Positions 29,333-36,603 of a DNA stretch of 64,000 bases are shown here, in pieces; position 1 is the first letter of the stretch; every line of letters begins with the position of its first letter. The notes beneath the pieces are model-generated. The model saw nothing but the letters and a program-made list of their open reading frames with translations. It was not told where the DNA came from and did not search any database. Origin of the DNA: Pirellulales bacterium (GTDB taxonomy: Bacteria > Planctomycetota > Planctomycetia > Pirellulales > Thermoguttaceae); contig JAFGDS010000009.1 of assembly GCA_016931995.1 (NCBI GenBank), positions 1 through 64,000 of the forward strand, read 5' to 3'. A program made the translations under genes and the position numbers.

Positions 29333-30913
29333 TCAGAGAACCTCCATGTACGCCTCGTGCGTCGCCCGGGCGGCCGCCGCCCAGGTGTAATGCTCCACCG
29401 TCCACCGGGCCAGCTCGGGGTTGCGATCCCGCGCCGCCGCCCGCAACAGAGCCCGACGGATCTCGCCGATCCGCCCGGGCCGAACGTACTGGGCCCAATC
29501 GCCAAAATACTCCCGGGCGGCTCCGCCCTCGGGCAGCACCAGCGGCGTGCCCGACATGGCCGCCTCGATCGCCGCCAGGCCCGGCGTCTCGAACCAACTG
29601 GCTAACGCCAGACACCGGCACGCGGCATGGCCCGACGCCAGCAGCGGGTCGTCGTGGTCGATCCGCCCGAGGAACGTCACCTCCGGCCCCGCCTCGCGCC
29701 GGCATCGCGCCTCGTACGCCTCGTGGCCCGGCACGGCATCGCCCAGGATCACCAACCGCAACCCCGTGCCCCGCACCGCCCGAATCAGATCGAGCTGGTT
29801 CTTCCGCGGCTCGATCCGCGCGGGGCACAAAACAAAATCGGGCACTCCAACAGGGGCGAGGGGCTCGGGGCGGGGGACGGCCCTGTTTCTCCCCTCGCCC
29901 GCCCGCGGGAGAGGGGCCGGGGGTGAGGGGACCATGCCCTTGCCCGCTTGCGTGCCACTGGCTCCGCCAGTGCTCCCGGATTGTGTGCCACTGGCTCCGC
30001 CAGTGCTTGTTTTCGCTGGGCCCCCCTCGTTGTCTTCCGCAGCCAGCACTTCCCCATACCGCTCGGCAAACGCCTCTGGCCTTGCCGCCGCGAACCGCGG
30101 ATCGGCCCCGTTGGGTACCACCCGGATCCGCTCCGGCCGCACGCCGAAATACCGCACGAGTTGCCAAGCCTCGGCCTTCGAGTTCGGCAGCAACAGGTCC
30201 GCCGCGTGATAGAGCCGCCGCCGCCACGACGGCAGCCGAGGGCACGCCGCCCGGGCCAGAAACCGCCCACACGCCGCCACCCGGCCCGCCAAGGTCTTCC
30301 CACCCCGCCAATACCCCGCCAGATCGAACCACGCGATCGTCGAAACCACCACCCGCACCCCCCGCCGCCTCGCCTCCTCCGCCACCGCCACGAACTCCGG
30401 CCGGCTGCCAAACAGGTGAAGTATGTCTACCTTGGCCAAAAGGTCGTCGAGCACCGGCCGTGTGCCACTGGCTCCGCCAGTGCTCCGGAATCGAGTGCCA
30501 CTGGCTCCGCCAGTGCTTATTCCAGAGCCGGACAGAGATCCACGCTCACTCAGACGTTCCTGACTCCGCTTCGTTTCACACGGGCCAAGCCCGTGGCACG
30601 CTGGTGCCGCGACGTGCGAAGCCGCAAGCGGCTTTGGAGGAGCAAAGGCCGTCCTCCCCTCTCCCGCTTGCGGGAGAGGGGCCTGGGGTGAGGGATTGCC
30701 GCTTCTCCCCTCTCCCGCCCGCGGGAGAGGGGCCGGGGGTGAGGGGATTTCGACACCGACCGATCCATGCCCCCCCCCCACGAAAACAACCTCCACCCCC
30801 ATCTCCGCCAGCGCCGCTCCCGTCTCCTCCATCTGCACCTCGCCCCCGCCGGGGGAGGTCACGGCCCGGCAACCCGGCAGGAGGGCCACTCGGAAGCCCT
30901 GGGCCCGAGACAC
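29333..30913 (-). CDS. GT4-type glycosyltransferase with two in-frame repeat insertions
   Basis: This glycosyltransferase family 4 protein of about 526 residues begins with the GT4 N-terminal element VALLPGCRAVTSPGGGEVQM. It has the acceptor-domain part DLAGYWRGGKTL and LLLPNSKAEAWQLVRYF, then VVPNGADPRF, and the donor-site block PARIEPRKNQLDLI, SWFETPGLAAIEAAMSG and PLVLPEGGAAREY, where the Glu in the SWFETPG segment is the conserved catalytic or phosphate-contacting Glu. Two blocks of repeat-derived sequence, 97 codons and 57 codons, interrupt it after GGGHGSVGVE and after AAEDNEGG. Removing them restores a normal GT4 spacing of about 372 residues. The start is uncertain: GTG at 30913 is used, with GTG at 30889 and ATG at 30970 as alternatives. 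It overlaps the GT9 and small-membrane-protein operon. Confidence 0.82.
   Translation of the reverse strand: MSRAQGFRVALLPGCRAVTSPGGGEVQMEETGAALAEMGVEVVFVGGGHGSVGVEIPSPPAPLPRAGEGRSGNPSPQAPLPQAGEGRTAFAPPKPLAASHVAAPACHGLGPCETKRSQERLSERGSLSGSGISTGGASGTRFRSTGGASGTRPVLDDLLAKVDILHLFGSRPEFVAVAEEARRRGVRVVVSTIAWFDLAGYWRGGKTLAGRVAACGRFLARAACPRLPSWRRRLYHAADLLLPNSKAEAWQLVRYFGVRPERIRVVPNGADPRFAAARPEAFAERYGEVLAAEDNEGGPAKTSTGGASGTQSGSTGGASGTQAGKGMVPSPPAPLPRAGEGRNRAVPRPEPLAPVGVPDFVLCPARIEPRKNQLDLIRAVRGTGLRLVILGDAVPGHEAYEARCRREAGPEVTFLGRIDHDDPLLASGHAACRCLALASWFETPGLAAIEAAMSGTPLVLPEGGAAREYFGDWAQYVRPGRIGEIRRALLRAAARDRNPELARWTVEHYTWAAAARATHEAYMEVL
29852..30022 (-). repeat. Repeat insertion 2 inside the GT4 gene (57 codons)
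   Basis: Along the gene it carries two CACTGGCTCCGCCAGTG elements (29989 to 30005 and 29956 to 29972) and one CTCGCCCGC/GCGGGAGAG element (about 29891 to 29930). They are read as STGGASGT twice and PLPRAGEGR once. No stop codon occurs in the frame. Confidence 0.9.
30458..30748 (-). repeat. Repeat insertion 1 inside the GT4 gene (97 codons)
   Basis: Along the gene it carries two CTCTCCCGC/GCGGGAGAG elements (30705 to 30748 and 30654 to 30695), an AAGCCGCAAGCGGCTT palindrome (30619 to 30634), an inverted GGGCTTGGCCC-like element near 30580 and two CACTGGCTCCGCCAGTG elements (30499 to 30515 and 30466 to 30482). The peptides include PLPRAGEGR, PLPQAGEGR and STGGASGT twice. Confidence 0.9.
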
Positions 30914-31327
30914 GCCTGCAAGGTGGTATTTTATGGCCACCGATCGAGGTATTTCAAGGGCGTTTGCCACACCAAAACCAACTCAAGCCGACAAAGGACC
31001 TCTTGTAAAAGCGAGGCGCCATCTTGCGCTTTCACGGCGCGGAGGTCGAGCCCAATCAGTTGGGGGCATTGGGAATAGCCATAAACCGTTTTCTAAATAC
31101 ATCTTATGGCGATTCCCATACATGCTGTCGAGCGACGTGAAAAACCACCCTTTATGAGGGGGCCATGGCAAGAAAAATCCTCGGTTTTGTTTGTCAGGTA
31201 ATAGGTGTGATCGGACAATCATAAGCAGTGAATGGGCGGGCGAGCGTGTTGCTTGTCCTGGCTGATTCATTGGGCATTTGAAAGTGACCCAGAATAAGTG
31301 GAACTACACCATACGGAGGAAGACGCA
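30914..31327. other. Intergenic region upstream of the PEP-CTERM gene
   Basis: I see no gene or repeat in these 414 bases. The base composition is distinctly lower in GC than the neighbours, and the last 15 bases hold the GGAGGAAG ribosome binding site of the PEP-CTERM gene. A promoter for that gene must lie here but I could not identify convincing -35/-10 boxes. Confidence 0.5.
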
Positions 31328-32242
31328 ATGCGAAAGGGACTTTTATTTGGATTGGCGTTGTTCGCGTTGGCCCTGTTGATTCAGGCCCCGGCGGTCCAAG
31401 GCGCGGTCATTAACAGCTACATGGCGCCCGGGGTCATCAACCAGTTGCAGGACTTCGACGCCGAGCGTCTGCTGGATAGCACTGGCGCTCCGAAGCCACT
31501 GGTAGCCGGACAAAAACTCATTCAGGTGGGTGATTACATCGAAGCGATCGTGAAGTTTGACACGATCAACAGCACGAACATTCCCGCTACCCTCGGGGCC
31601 AGCTACCAGTTGACCGGATACTCCAAGGTGCAGGTCCTTGCATTGAACCCGACGGCGACGCCTGGTCTCTACAACATCATCATGGGGCCTGGCATCGACC
31701 GGGACGGTGACTTGGTCAATGAGACGTGCATCGAGCTCTACGAAAACACCAACGTCGTCGCCGCCACGGCGTTCGACGTGACCGTCGATCCGGATCTTGG
31801 CGGCATCGCCAGGGCTACGTCGGGCAACCTCATCGCGACGTTGGGTTTTGGCCAGGCGGCCGGTGTGTTGCCCCCGTCTAACGACGACTTCTGGGTGGCT
31901 CTCAACGCGCCGCAGGACATTTCCGTGTTTAAGACCACTGCTGCGGGAGGTACGTTTCACTTCGGCTTGACGGTCTTGCTGAATCCCGGCCTTCTGCCGA
32001 TCGACACGGAGTTGCTGGGCGGTGGCGTTACAGTGTTGGCTGGGTTGGGCGGAACCACGCATGACGTTGCGGGCAACGGATCGCTGAAGATGGTGACGTA
32101 CGACATGCACTCTGACTGGGATGCGCAGACGGACACGCTTGCCGTGTTCAAGGTCGTTCCCGAACCCGCGTCGGTAGTGGTGTGGACGATGCTGGCGGGG
32201 ATCGCCCTCGGCTTGGTCTATCGACGGAGGAGCGCGAAGTAG
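31328..32242 (+). CDS. PEP-CTERM sorting-domain protein
   Basis: This 304-residue protein has a signal peptide (LLFGLALFALALLIQAPAVQG) and a C-terminal PEP-CTERM tail: VPEPASVVVW, a hydrophobic helix (TMLAGIALGLVY) and RRRSAK. The PEP-CTERM/exosortase system exports such proteins and removes the tail during sorting to the surface. The middle part is rich in Asp and Asn and probably beta-sheet. A GGAGGAAG ribosome binding site lies 6 bases before Met at 31328. The gene appears to be single, ending at a strong terminator. No exosortase gene is in the window. Confidence 0.9.
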   Translation: MRKGLLFGLALFALALLIQAPAVQGAVINSYMAPGVINQLQDFDAERLLDSTGAPKPLVAGQKLIQVGDYIEAIVKFDTINSTNIPATLGASYQLTGYSKVQVLALNPTATPGLYNIIMGPGIDRDGDLVNETCIELYENTNVVAATAFDVTVDPDLGGIARATSGNLIATLGFGQAAGVLPPSNDDFWVALNAPQDISVFKTTAAGGTFHFGLTVLLNPGLLPIDTELLGGGVTVLAGLGGTTHDVAGNGSLKMVTYDMHSDWDAQTDTLAVFKVVPEPASVVVWTMLAGIALGLVYRRRSAK

Positions 32243-32262
32243 CCTCCGCGGATTTGAATGCT

Positions 32263-32295
32263 AAGGGCCGCCCAACTGGGCGGCCCTTTTTTTTT
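32263..32295 (+). terminator. Rho-independent terminator of the PEP-CTERM gene
   Basis: A perfect 11-base-pair stem AAGGGCCGCCC / GGGCGGCCCTT with an AACT loop is followed by a run of nine T. It lies 20 bases after the PEP-CTERM stop, in a genome region where few terminators are obvious. Confidence 0.92.
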
Positions 32296-32333
32296 CGCGC
32301 GGTAGACAAAACGGGCCCATCGCAGTCAGCCAG

Positions 32334-32414
32334 GGTGCCATGGCCACGCTTGCGTGGCCATGCGTGGCATTTCCTCGGGATAACATGTCCACGGCGAGCG
32401 TGGGCATGGCACCC
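32334..32414. repeat. Nested palindrome with CATGGCCACGC arms
   Basis: CATGGCCACGC and GCGTGGCCATG face each other across a two-base centre (32339 to 32362). An outer pair GGGTGCCATG (32334 to 32343) and CATGGCACCC (32405 to 32414) encloses it. The outer and inner arms overlap, so two alternative folds are possible. Confidence 0.85.
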
Positions 32415-32445
32415 AAGACGTTACGCCTATCCGTTATGTTTTGTG

Positions 32446-33351
32446 TTACCCACTTGGCGACGACGGTGTCGAGACGCGGGCGACCCGCCCCCTCAGCACC
32501 CACCGCTTGACCCGTTGCCAGGGGTTCCGGTTGGCGCCCAGCAGGCGGCCGGAGCGGAGGAGGCCGCGGTAGGGGTCGAATTGCCAGTAGTGGGGGGCGG
32601 GATGAAGGGGACCGCGGCCGAGGAGGATCTTGAGGGCTTCGACGGTTGCGACGCCGCTGGCCAACTGGCAGGCCAAGCCCGCGGAGGGAGCGGTGCGGGC
32701 GGTCAGGTCCACCCGGTTGAGGTCGAGATAGGCCATCTGCGTTGCCCGCGGGCAGAGGCCCACGGCAAAGGCCACGAGCTGATCGAGATGGCTCATGCCG
32801 TCCGACAGGTCGAAGTAGCGGTCGAAGCTCATGCCGGCCGGGTCGAACGTGAGCCAGGCCGTGCCGAAGCCGATGGGCCCGGCCGTGACCGACCAGATAC
32901 CGCGATTGCGGGCCTCGGCAAACAGCATCCGCCGGGCTTCGATGCTGAAGAAGTCCACGCCATCGACAAAGAGATCGGCGCCGTCGAAGAACTCGCCGAC
33001 GTTGTCGGCCGTGATCTTCTCCTTCCACACCCGCAGGTCCACCTCGGGGTTGATCGCCCGAGCCGCGTCGGCCATGACCTCGACCTTGGGCCGGCCGATC
33101 GTGGGCACGGCAGCGCCGAATTGCCGGTTGAAATTGGCGGTCTCGAATTCGTCCGGATCGGCGATGGAGAATCGCCCGACGCCCAGCCGGGCGAGAGTCG
33201 CGAGATGCACGCCGCCCACCCCGCCCATGCCCGCGATGGCGATGCGGCTGGCGCGGAGCCGCTCCTGCTCTTCGGCGGATAGGAGTCCCAGGTTGCGGGA
33301 AAAGGCTTCCGCGTAGGACCAGGGCGAGGGCTGCGGCATGGGGCTCGTCAC
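32446..33351 (-). CDS. ThiF/MoeB/HesA-family adenylyltransferase
   Basis: This 301-residue protein carries the nucleotide-binding motif IAGMGGVGGVHL (about residues 37 to 48), the ADPDEFETANFNRQFG metal and ATP block and the FVDGVDFF region of the E1-like superfamily. These enzymes adenylate the C-terminus of a small sulfur carrier or a peptide substrate. The CxxC zinc pairs of MoeB are not evident, so it is closer to HesA/ThiF-like stand-alone forms. The start is a GTG at 33351; Met at 33339 is equally possible. No thiamine or molybdopterin genes are adjacent. Confidence 0.82.
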   Translation of the reverse strand: MTSPMPQPSPWSYAEAFSRNLGLLSAEEQERLRASRIAIAGMGGVGGVHLATLARLGVGRFSIADPDEFETANFNRQFGAAVPTIGRPKVEVMADAARAINPEVDLRVWKEKITADNVGEFFDGADLFVDGVDFFSIEARRMLFAEARNRGIWSVTAGPIGFGTAWLTFDPAGMSFDRYFDLSDGMSHLDQLVAFAVGLCPRATQMAYLDLNRVDLTARTAPSAGLACQLASGVATVEALKILLGRGPLHPAPHYWQFDPYRGLLRSGRLLGANRNPWQRVKRWVLRGRVARVSTPSSPSG

Positions 33352-33368
33352 ATGGAACGGTGGATGAA

Positions 33369-33555
33369 TTCACCACGGAGACACGGAGGCACGGCGACGT
33401 CGATGATGCAAAGAGTCCTCGGTGTCTCCGCGTCTCCGTGGTAAACTTGAGGTTATCAGCAATCCCGAATCGCGCCCGCAAGTCATCCTGAGCGCAGCGA
33501 AGGATCTCGGCGGTGTTCGTGGGAGACGAGATGCTTCGCTTCGCTCAGCATGACG
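33369..33555. repeat. Two long inverted repeats upstream of the ThiF-like gene
   Basis: The first (33369 to 33441) pairs TTCACCACGGAGACACGGAGG with a reverse GTCTCCGCGTCTCCGTGGTAAA copy. The second (33483 to 33555) is the GCGAAGGATCTC-family inverted repeat. Together they fill the 226 bases between the ThiF-like and nitroreductase genes. Confidence 0.85.
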
Positions 33556-33577
33556 GGCGTGTCCATTCCGAATAATC

Positions 33578-34672
33578 TCAGGACGTCTTCTCCTCATACA
33601 CGTCGTCGACCGCGCGGCGGAGCGAACGGTAGCGCGAGGGCGCACTGTAGCCGACACGCAGGAGCAACGTCACCGTTCGACCGGAGGTCTCGGGCACGAG
33701 CTGCGAGAAGCGTTCGATGAGACGGTCGATCCTGGCTCGGTGCGCGGGATTGAGCTTGCGGCCTTCGTACTGCTGCACGTGCGCGAAGAAGATCGAGAGG
33801 CTCCCGAGCGGTTGGACGGCCAACGGCTCGGCGTCGGCCGCGAGCCAGAGCCGCTGGACCGCGCGGCCAGCGGCGAGGAAGCTCGCGGTATCGGGCTTCG
33901 CCACGCTCAGCACGGCGATGGCCCCGCTTCGCAGCACGGACACGGCCGAGGGCAGCGTCAACAGCCGGCCCAGCCCGAGTCGATGGATCAGGCGCATCCG
34001 CCGCCAATCGCGGAGCACCCGCAACAGGGGGCCCGCGCCAGGCGGCAAGTCGAGCGTGCGGAGGTCCAGGCCGTCGCGGGTTCGTTCGGCTTCTTCCGCC
34101 GAATACCGAATCTGGCGGAACAGCTCATTGTGGAACGGTTCGTACTCGAAGCGGATGCGGTCGCTGGCGGCGAGGATCCCGGCGGTGGCGCGGATCCGCG
34201 GCCGGTCGGCGATCCAGTTTACGTGCACGTCGGCCAGCGCGCCGGCCGCGTCGGTGAGTCGTTGGATCGCCGCCGGGTCGATGGGCCGCGCGGAGTACAT
34301 CCGCCGGCACGTTGCGCGGCTGGCGAGATGCCCCGCCAAGGGATCGGGCATGCCGCCGGGGCTGAACGTCAGCCGCGCGATCGGCGCGGCGTCGTCCGTG
34401 CCCGGGGCGACCGACACGCGCGTCTCGTGGCCTAGTCCCCGCGCGGCGATCGAGATGTTCTCGATGGCCGCGCCCAGCCCCACCAGGTCGAACATGTGAT
34501 TCACGTCGGACGGCAGTGCCCGGGACGTATCCAGATGGACGTCGAGCCGATCCGAGCGGGAGACGAATCGCCAGGGCTGGTTGTTGTCGGGCGTGGGCGC
34601 GAGGACCGCCGCTTCGACCAGAGCGCGGTGGGAGAGGAGTGTGGTTTCGGGAAGTGACGCTGCAGGGTTCAT
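33578..34672 (-). CDS. Nitroreductase-family protein
   Basis: This 364-residue protein is a nitroreductase-like flavoprotein with an N-terminal VEAAVLAPTPDNNQPWRF segment that matches the FMN-binding pocket (the NNQPW block) and a central AVQRLWLAADAEPLAVQPLGSLS segment. It is longer than simple nitroreductases (about 190 to 220) and may contain a duplicated or split fold. The start at 34672 gives the natural N-terminus; an extension to 34732 only adds repeat-derived residues. It follows the HlyD gene of the exporter by 65 bases on the same strand, and may be co-transcribed. The substrate is unknown. Confidence 0.75.
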   Translation of the reverse strand: MNPAASLPETTLLSHRALVEAAVLAPTPDNNQPWRFVSRSDRLDVHLDTSRALPSDVNHMFDLVGLGAAIENISIAARGLGHETRVSVAPGTDDAAPIARLTFSPGGMPDPLAGHLASRATCRRMYSARPIDPAAIQRLTDAAGALADVHVNWIADRPRIRATAGILAASDRIRFEYEPFHNELFRQIRYSAEEAERTRDGLDLRTLDLPPGAGPLLRVLRDWRRMRLIHRLGLGRLLTLPSAVSVLRSGAIAVLSVAKPDTASFLAAGRAVQRLWLAADAEPLAVQPLGSLSIFFAHVQQYEGRKLNPAHRARIDRLIERFSQLVPETSGRTVTLLLRVGYSAPSRYRSLRRAVDDVYEEKTS

Positions 34673-34679
34673 GGTTATC

Positions 34680-34785
34680 CCCTCACCCCCAACCCCTCTC
34701 CCGCTTGGCGGGAGAGGGGAGAGGGAGTTCATGACGATTATCCCTCACCCCCGACCCCTCTCCCGCTCGCGGGCGAGGGGAGAGG
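34680..34785. repeat. Two CTCTCCCGC/GCGGGAGAG palindromic elements
   Basis: The elements lie at 34680 to 34725 and 34742 to 34785. The second supplies the last codons and stop of the HlyD gene, encoding LPSPASGRGVGGEG. The first sits in the gap to the nitroreductase gene. Confidence 0.9.
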
Positions 34786-35844
34786 TTGCGACGAGCCCTC
34801 GTTGGATGAGTCCGCGGCCTGCTGGATCGGCGCGTCGATGACGGTGTCAACGCGGAGGCCGACCACCAAACTACCTGGTTCGTCCAGATCAATCCATACC
34901 TCGCGGGTCTTGGTGTCGAAGAGTTCGTCGGGGTAGCCGGTCTGGAGGGTTTTGCGGTCCATCCGGGGGCTCAATTGGGTGACGTGGCCCCGGTAGACGT
35001 GGTTGGGCAGGCCGTCGGCGGTAATCCGCGCCGGAAGGCCCAACTCAACCCGCGGGGCGTCCAACTCCTCGACGAACGCCCGAACGCGGAGTTTGTCGGT
35101 ATTGACCATGATAATGGTGGGCTCTTCGGCGTCCGGGCCGGTCAGCTCGCCGGGCTTGACGGCCACGTCGAGGATCCGCCCACGGCAGGGGGCGCGAAGC
35201 TGGGTCCGCTCGTGTTGGACGCGGGCGAGTTCGCGTTGGGCGCGGGCGGCGCCGATCCGGGCCTCGGCCATGGCCAATTCGTCGGGTCGGGCGTGGGCCT
35301 CCAGCAGTTCGTGTCGTTGCTGGGCGGCATCGACCTCGGCTTCCAGGGCGGCGACGAGGGTGCGTTGGTTGTCGGCTTCCTGTTGGGAGACGGCGTCGGC
35401 CTCGTGCAGCTCCCTGATCCGATTCCAGGCGAGTCGGGCGCGTTCCAGCTCGGCCAGCTTCGCCCGCAGCAGGGCGGCGGCCTCGGCCCGCTCGTGGCTG
35501 CGGGCGCCGTTAACCAGGCGGTCGCGTCGGGCCTCGGCCAGGGCCACGTTGGCCTCGGCCAGCGCCACTTGCTGTCGGTGTTCCTGGTCGTCCAGAGACA
35601 GGAGCACGTCGCCCTGCTCGACGATCTGGCCCTCGTGGACGTGGACGGTGGCGATGCGTCCGGCCAACTGAGGCCGCAGCTCGATTTCCAGCGAGGCGCC
35701 CTCGACCCAGCCCGGCGCGGAGATGGCGCTCTGGCTGCGCGGCGCGACGGGCCGGACGGCCGTGCTCTTCGACTGGTGGTCGATGAGCACGCCCAAGAAC
35801 ACGACGCTGACGACGCCGGCGGTAATCAAGATGGGCTTGGTCAT
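34738..35844 (-). CDS. HlyD/DevB-type membrane fusion protein
   Basis: This 368-residue periplasmic adaptor has an N-terminal membrane helix (ILITAGVVSVVFLGVLI), a lipoyl-like domain (GRIATVHVHEGQIVEQGDVLL), a long coiled-coil hairpin (about residues 95 to 215, rich in Glu, Ala, Arg and Leu) and a beta-barrel part with LRAPCRGRILDVAVKPGELTG. It links an inner-membrane ABC exporter to the outer membrane. Only 3 bases separate it from the ATPase gene. The final 16 residues are encoded by an intergenic-type palindromic element, so the true tail was probably extended by that repeat. Confidence 0.88.
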   Translation of the reverse strand: MTKPILITAGVVSVVFLGVLIDHQSKSTAVRPVAPRSQSAISAPGWVEGASLEIELRPQLAGRIATVHVHEGQIVEQGDVLLSLDDQEHRQQVALAEANVALAEARRDRLVNGARSHERAEAAALLRAKLAELERARLAWNRIRELHEADAVSQQEADNQRTLVAALEAEVDAAQQRHELLEAHARPDELAMAEARIGAARAQRELARVQHERTQLRAPCRGRILDVAVKPGELTGPDAEEPTIIMVNTDKLRVRAFVEELDAPRVELGLPARITADGLPNHVYRGHVTQLSPRMDRKTLQTGYPDELFDTKTREVWIDLDEPGSLVVGLRVDTVIDAPIQQAADSSNEGSSQPLPSPASGRGVGGEG

Positions 35845-35847
35845 GGT

Positions 35848-36603
35848 TCACACTCCGGCCGTGCAGGCAAGTGCGTCGGAAGGTTGCTGTTCGGTGCGGA
35901 CGATGCGGCCGCCGTCCAGGTGGAAGACGCGGTCCGCGTAACGGAAGATGCGTGGGTCGTGGGTGACGACGACGGCCGTCTTGCCGTCTTGCGCCGTCAA
36001 GCGGTGGAACAGTTCCATGGTCTCCTGGCCGCTTACCGCGTCGAGCGAGGCGGTGGGCTCGTCGGCCAGGATGACGGGCGGATCGGCCACGAGCGCCCGG
36101 GCGATGGCCACGCGCTGGCATTGGCCGGCGCTCAGGTTGCGGGGATGGGACCTGGCCATGTCGGCCAGTCCCACCGCGTCGAGCAGATCCAGGGCGCGCC
36201 GTCGCGCGGCGTCAGGCGGGGCGGCGCGCAGCACGAGCGGCACGCGGACGTTGTCGAGCACGCTGAGCCCGCGAATCAGGTGGAATCGCTGGAACACGAA
36301 GCCGATGCGATGGCGTCGCAGCGCGGCACGGCGGGGTTCGTCCAGGCCGGCAAGCTCCTCGTCGGCCACGCGGACGCGGCCGCGGTCGGCGGAGAGGATG
36401 CAGCCCAGGATCGACAGAAGGGTCGTTTTGCCGCTTCCCGACGGACCGGCCAGGAAGACGCACTCTCCGCGGCGGACGGCCAAGTCCACGCCGCAAAGGA
36501 CGGGCGTAACCGTGGCGCCGGCGCGATAGGCCTTGTGGACGCCTTCGGCCCAGACGGCCGAGTCTTCCGCGCGGGGCGCGTCGGTGGCGCGATCGACCGT
36601 CAT
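35848..36603 (-). CDS. ABC transporter ATPase, DevA/LolD-type
   Basis: This 251-residue ATPase has Walker A GPSGSGKTT, the Q-loop segment VFQRFHLIRGLSVLDNV, the ABC signature LSAGQCQRVAIARAL, Walker B VILADEPTASLD and the switch His in VVTHDPRIF. The signature is LSAGQ instead of LSGGQ. It is the MacB/LolD/DevA-type subgroup that works with FtsX-like permeases. The ATG overlaps the permease stop by four bases (ATGA). Confidence 0.92.
   Translation of the reverse strand: MTVDRATDAPRAEDSAVWAEGVHKAYRAGATVTPVLCGVDLAVRRGECVFLAGPSGSGKTTLLSILGCILSADRGRVRVADEELAGLDEPRRAALRRHRIGFVFQRFHLIRGLSVLDNVRVPLVLRAAPPDAARRRALDLLDAVGLADMARSHPRNLSAGQCQRVAIARALVADPPVILADEPTASLDAVSGQETMELFHRLTAQDGKTAVVVTHDPRIFRYADRVFHLDGGRIVRTEQQPSDALACTAGV

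Noticed and set aside
28957-30748. Disrupted pseudogene explanation for the GT4 and GT9 genes
   Set aside because: No stop codon or frameshift occurs in either gene, and all family motifs on both sides of the insertions are intact. A long open frame alone would not prove function, but the intact motifs argue against decay.
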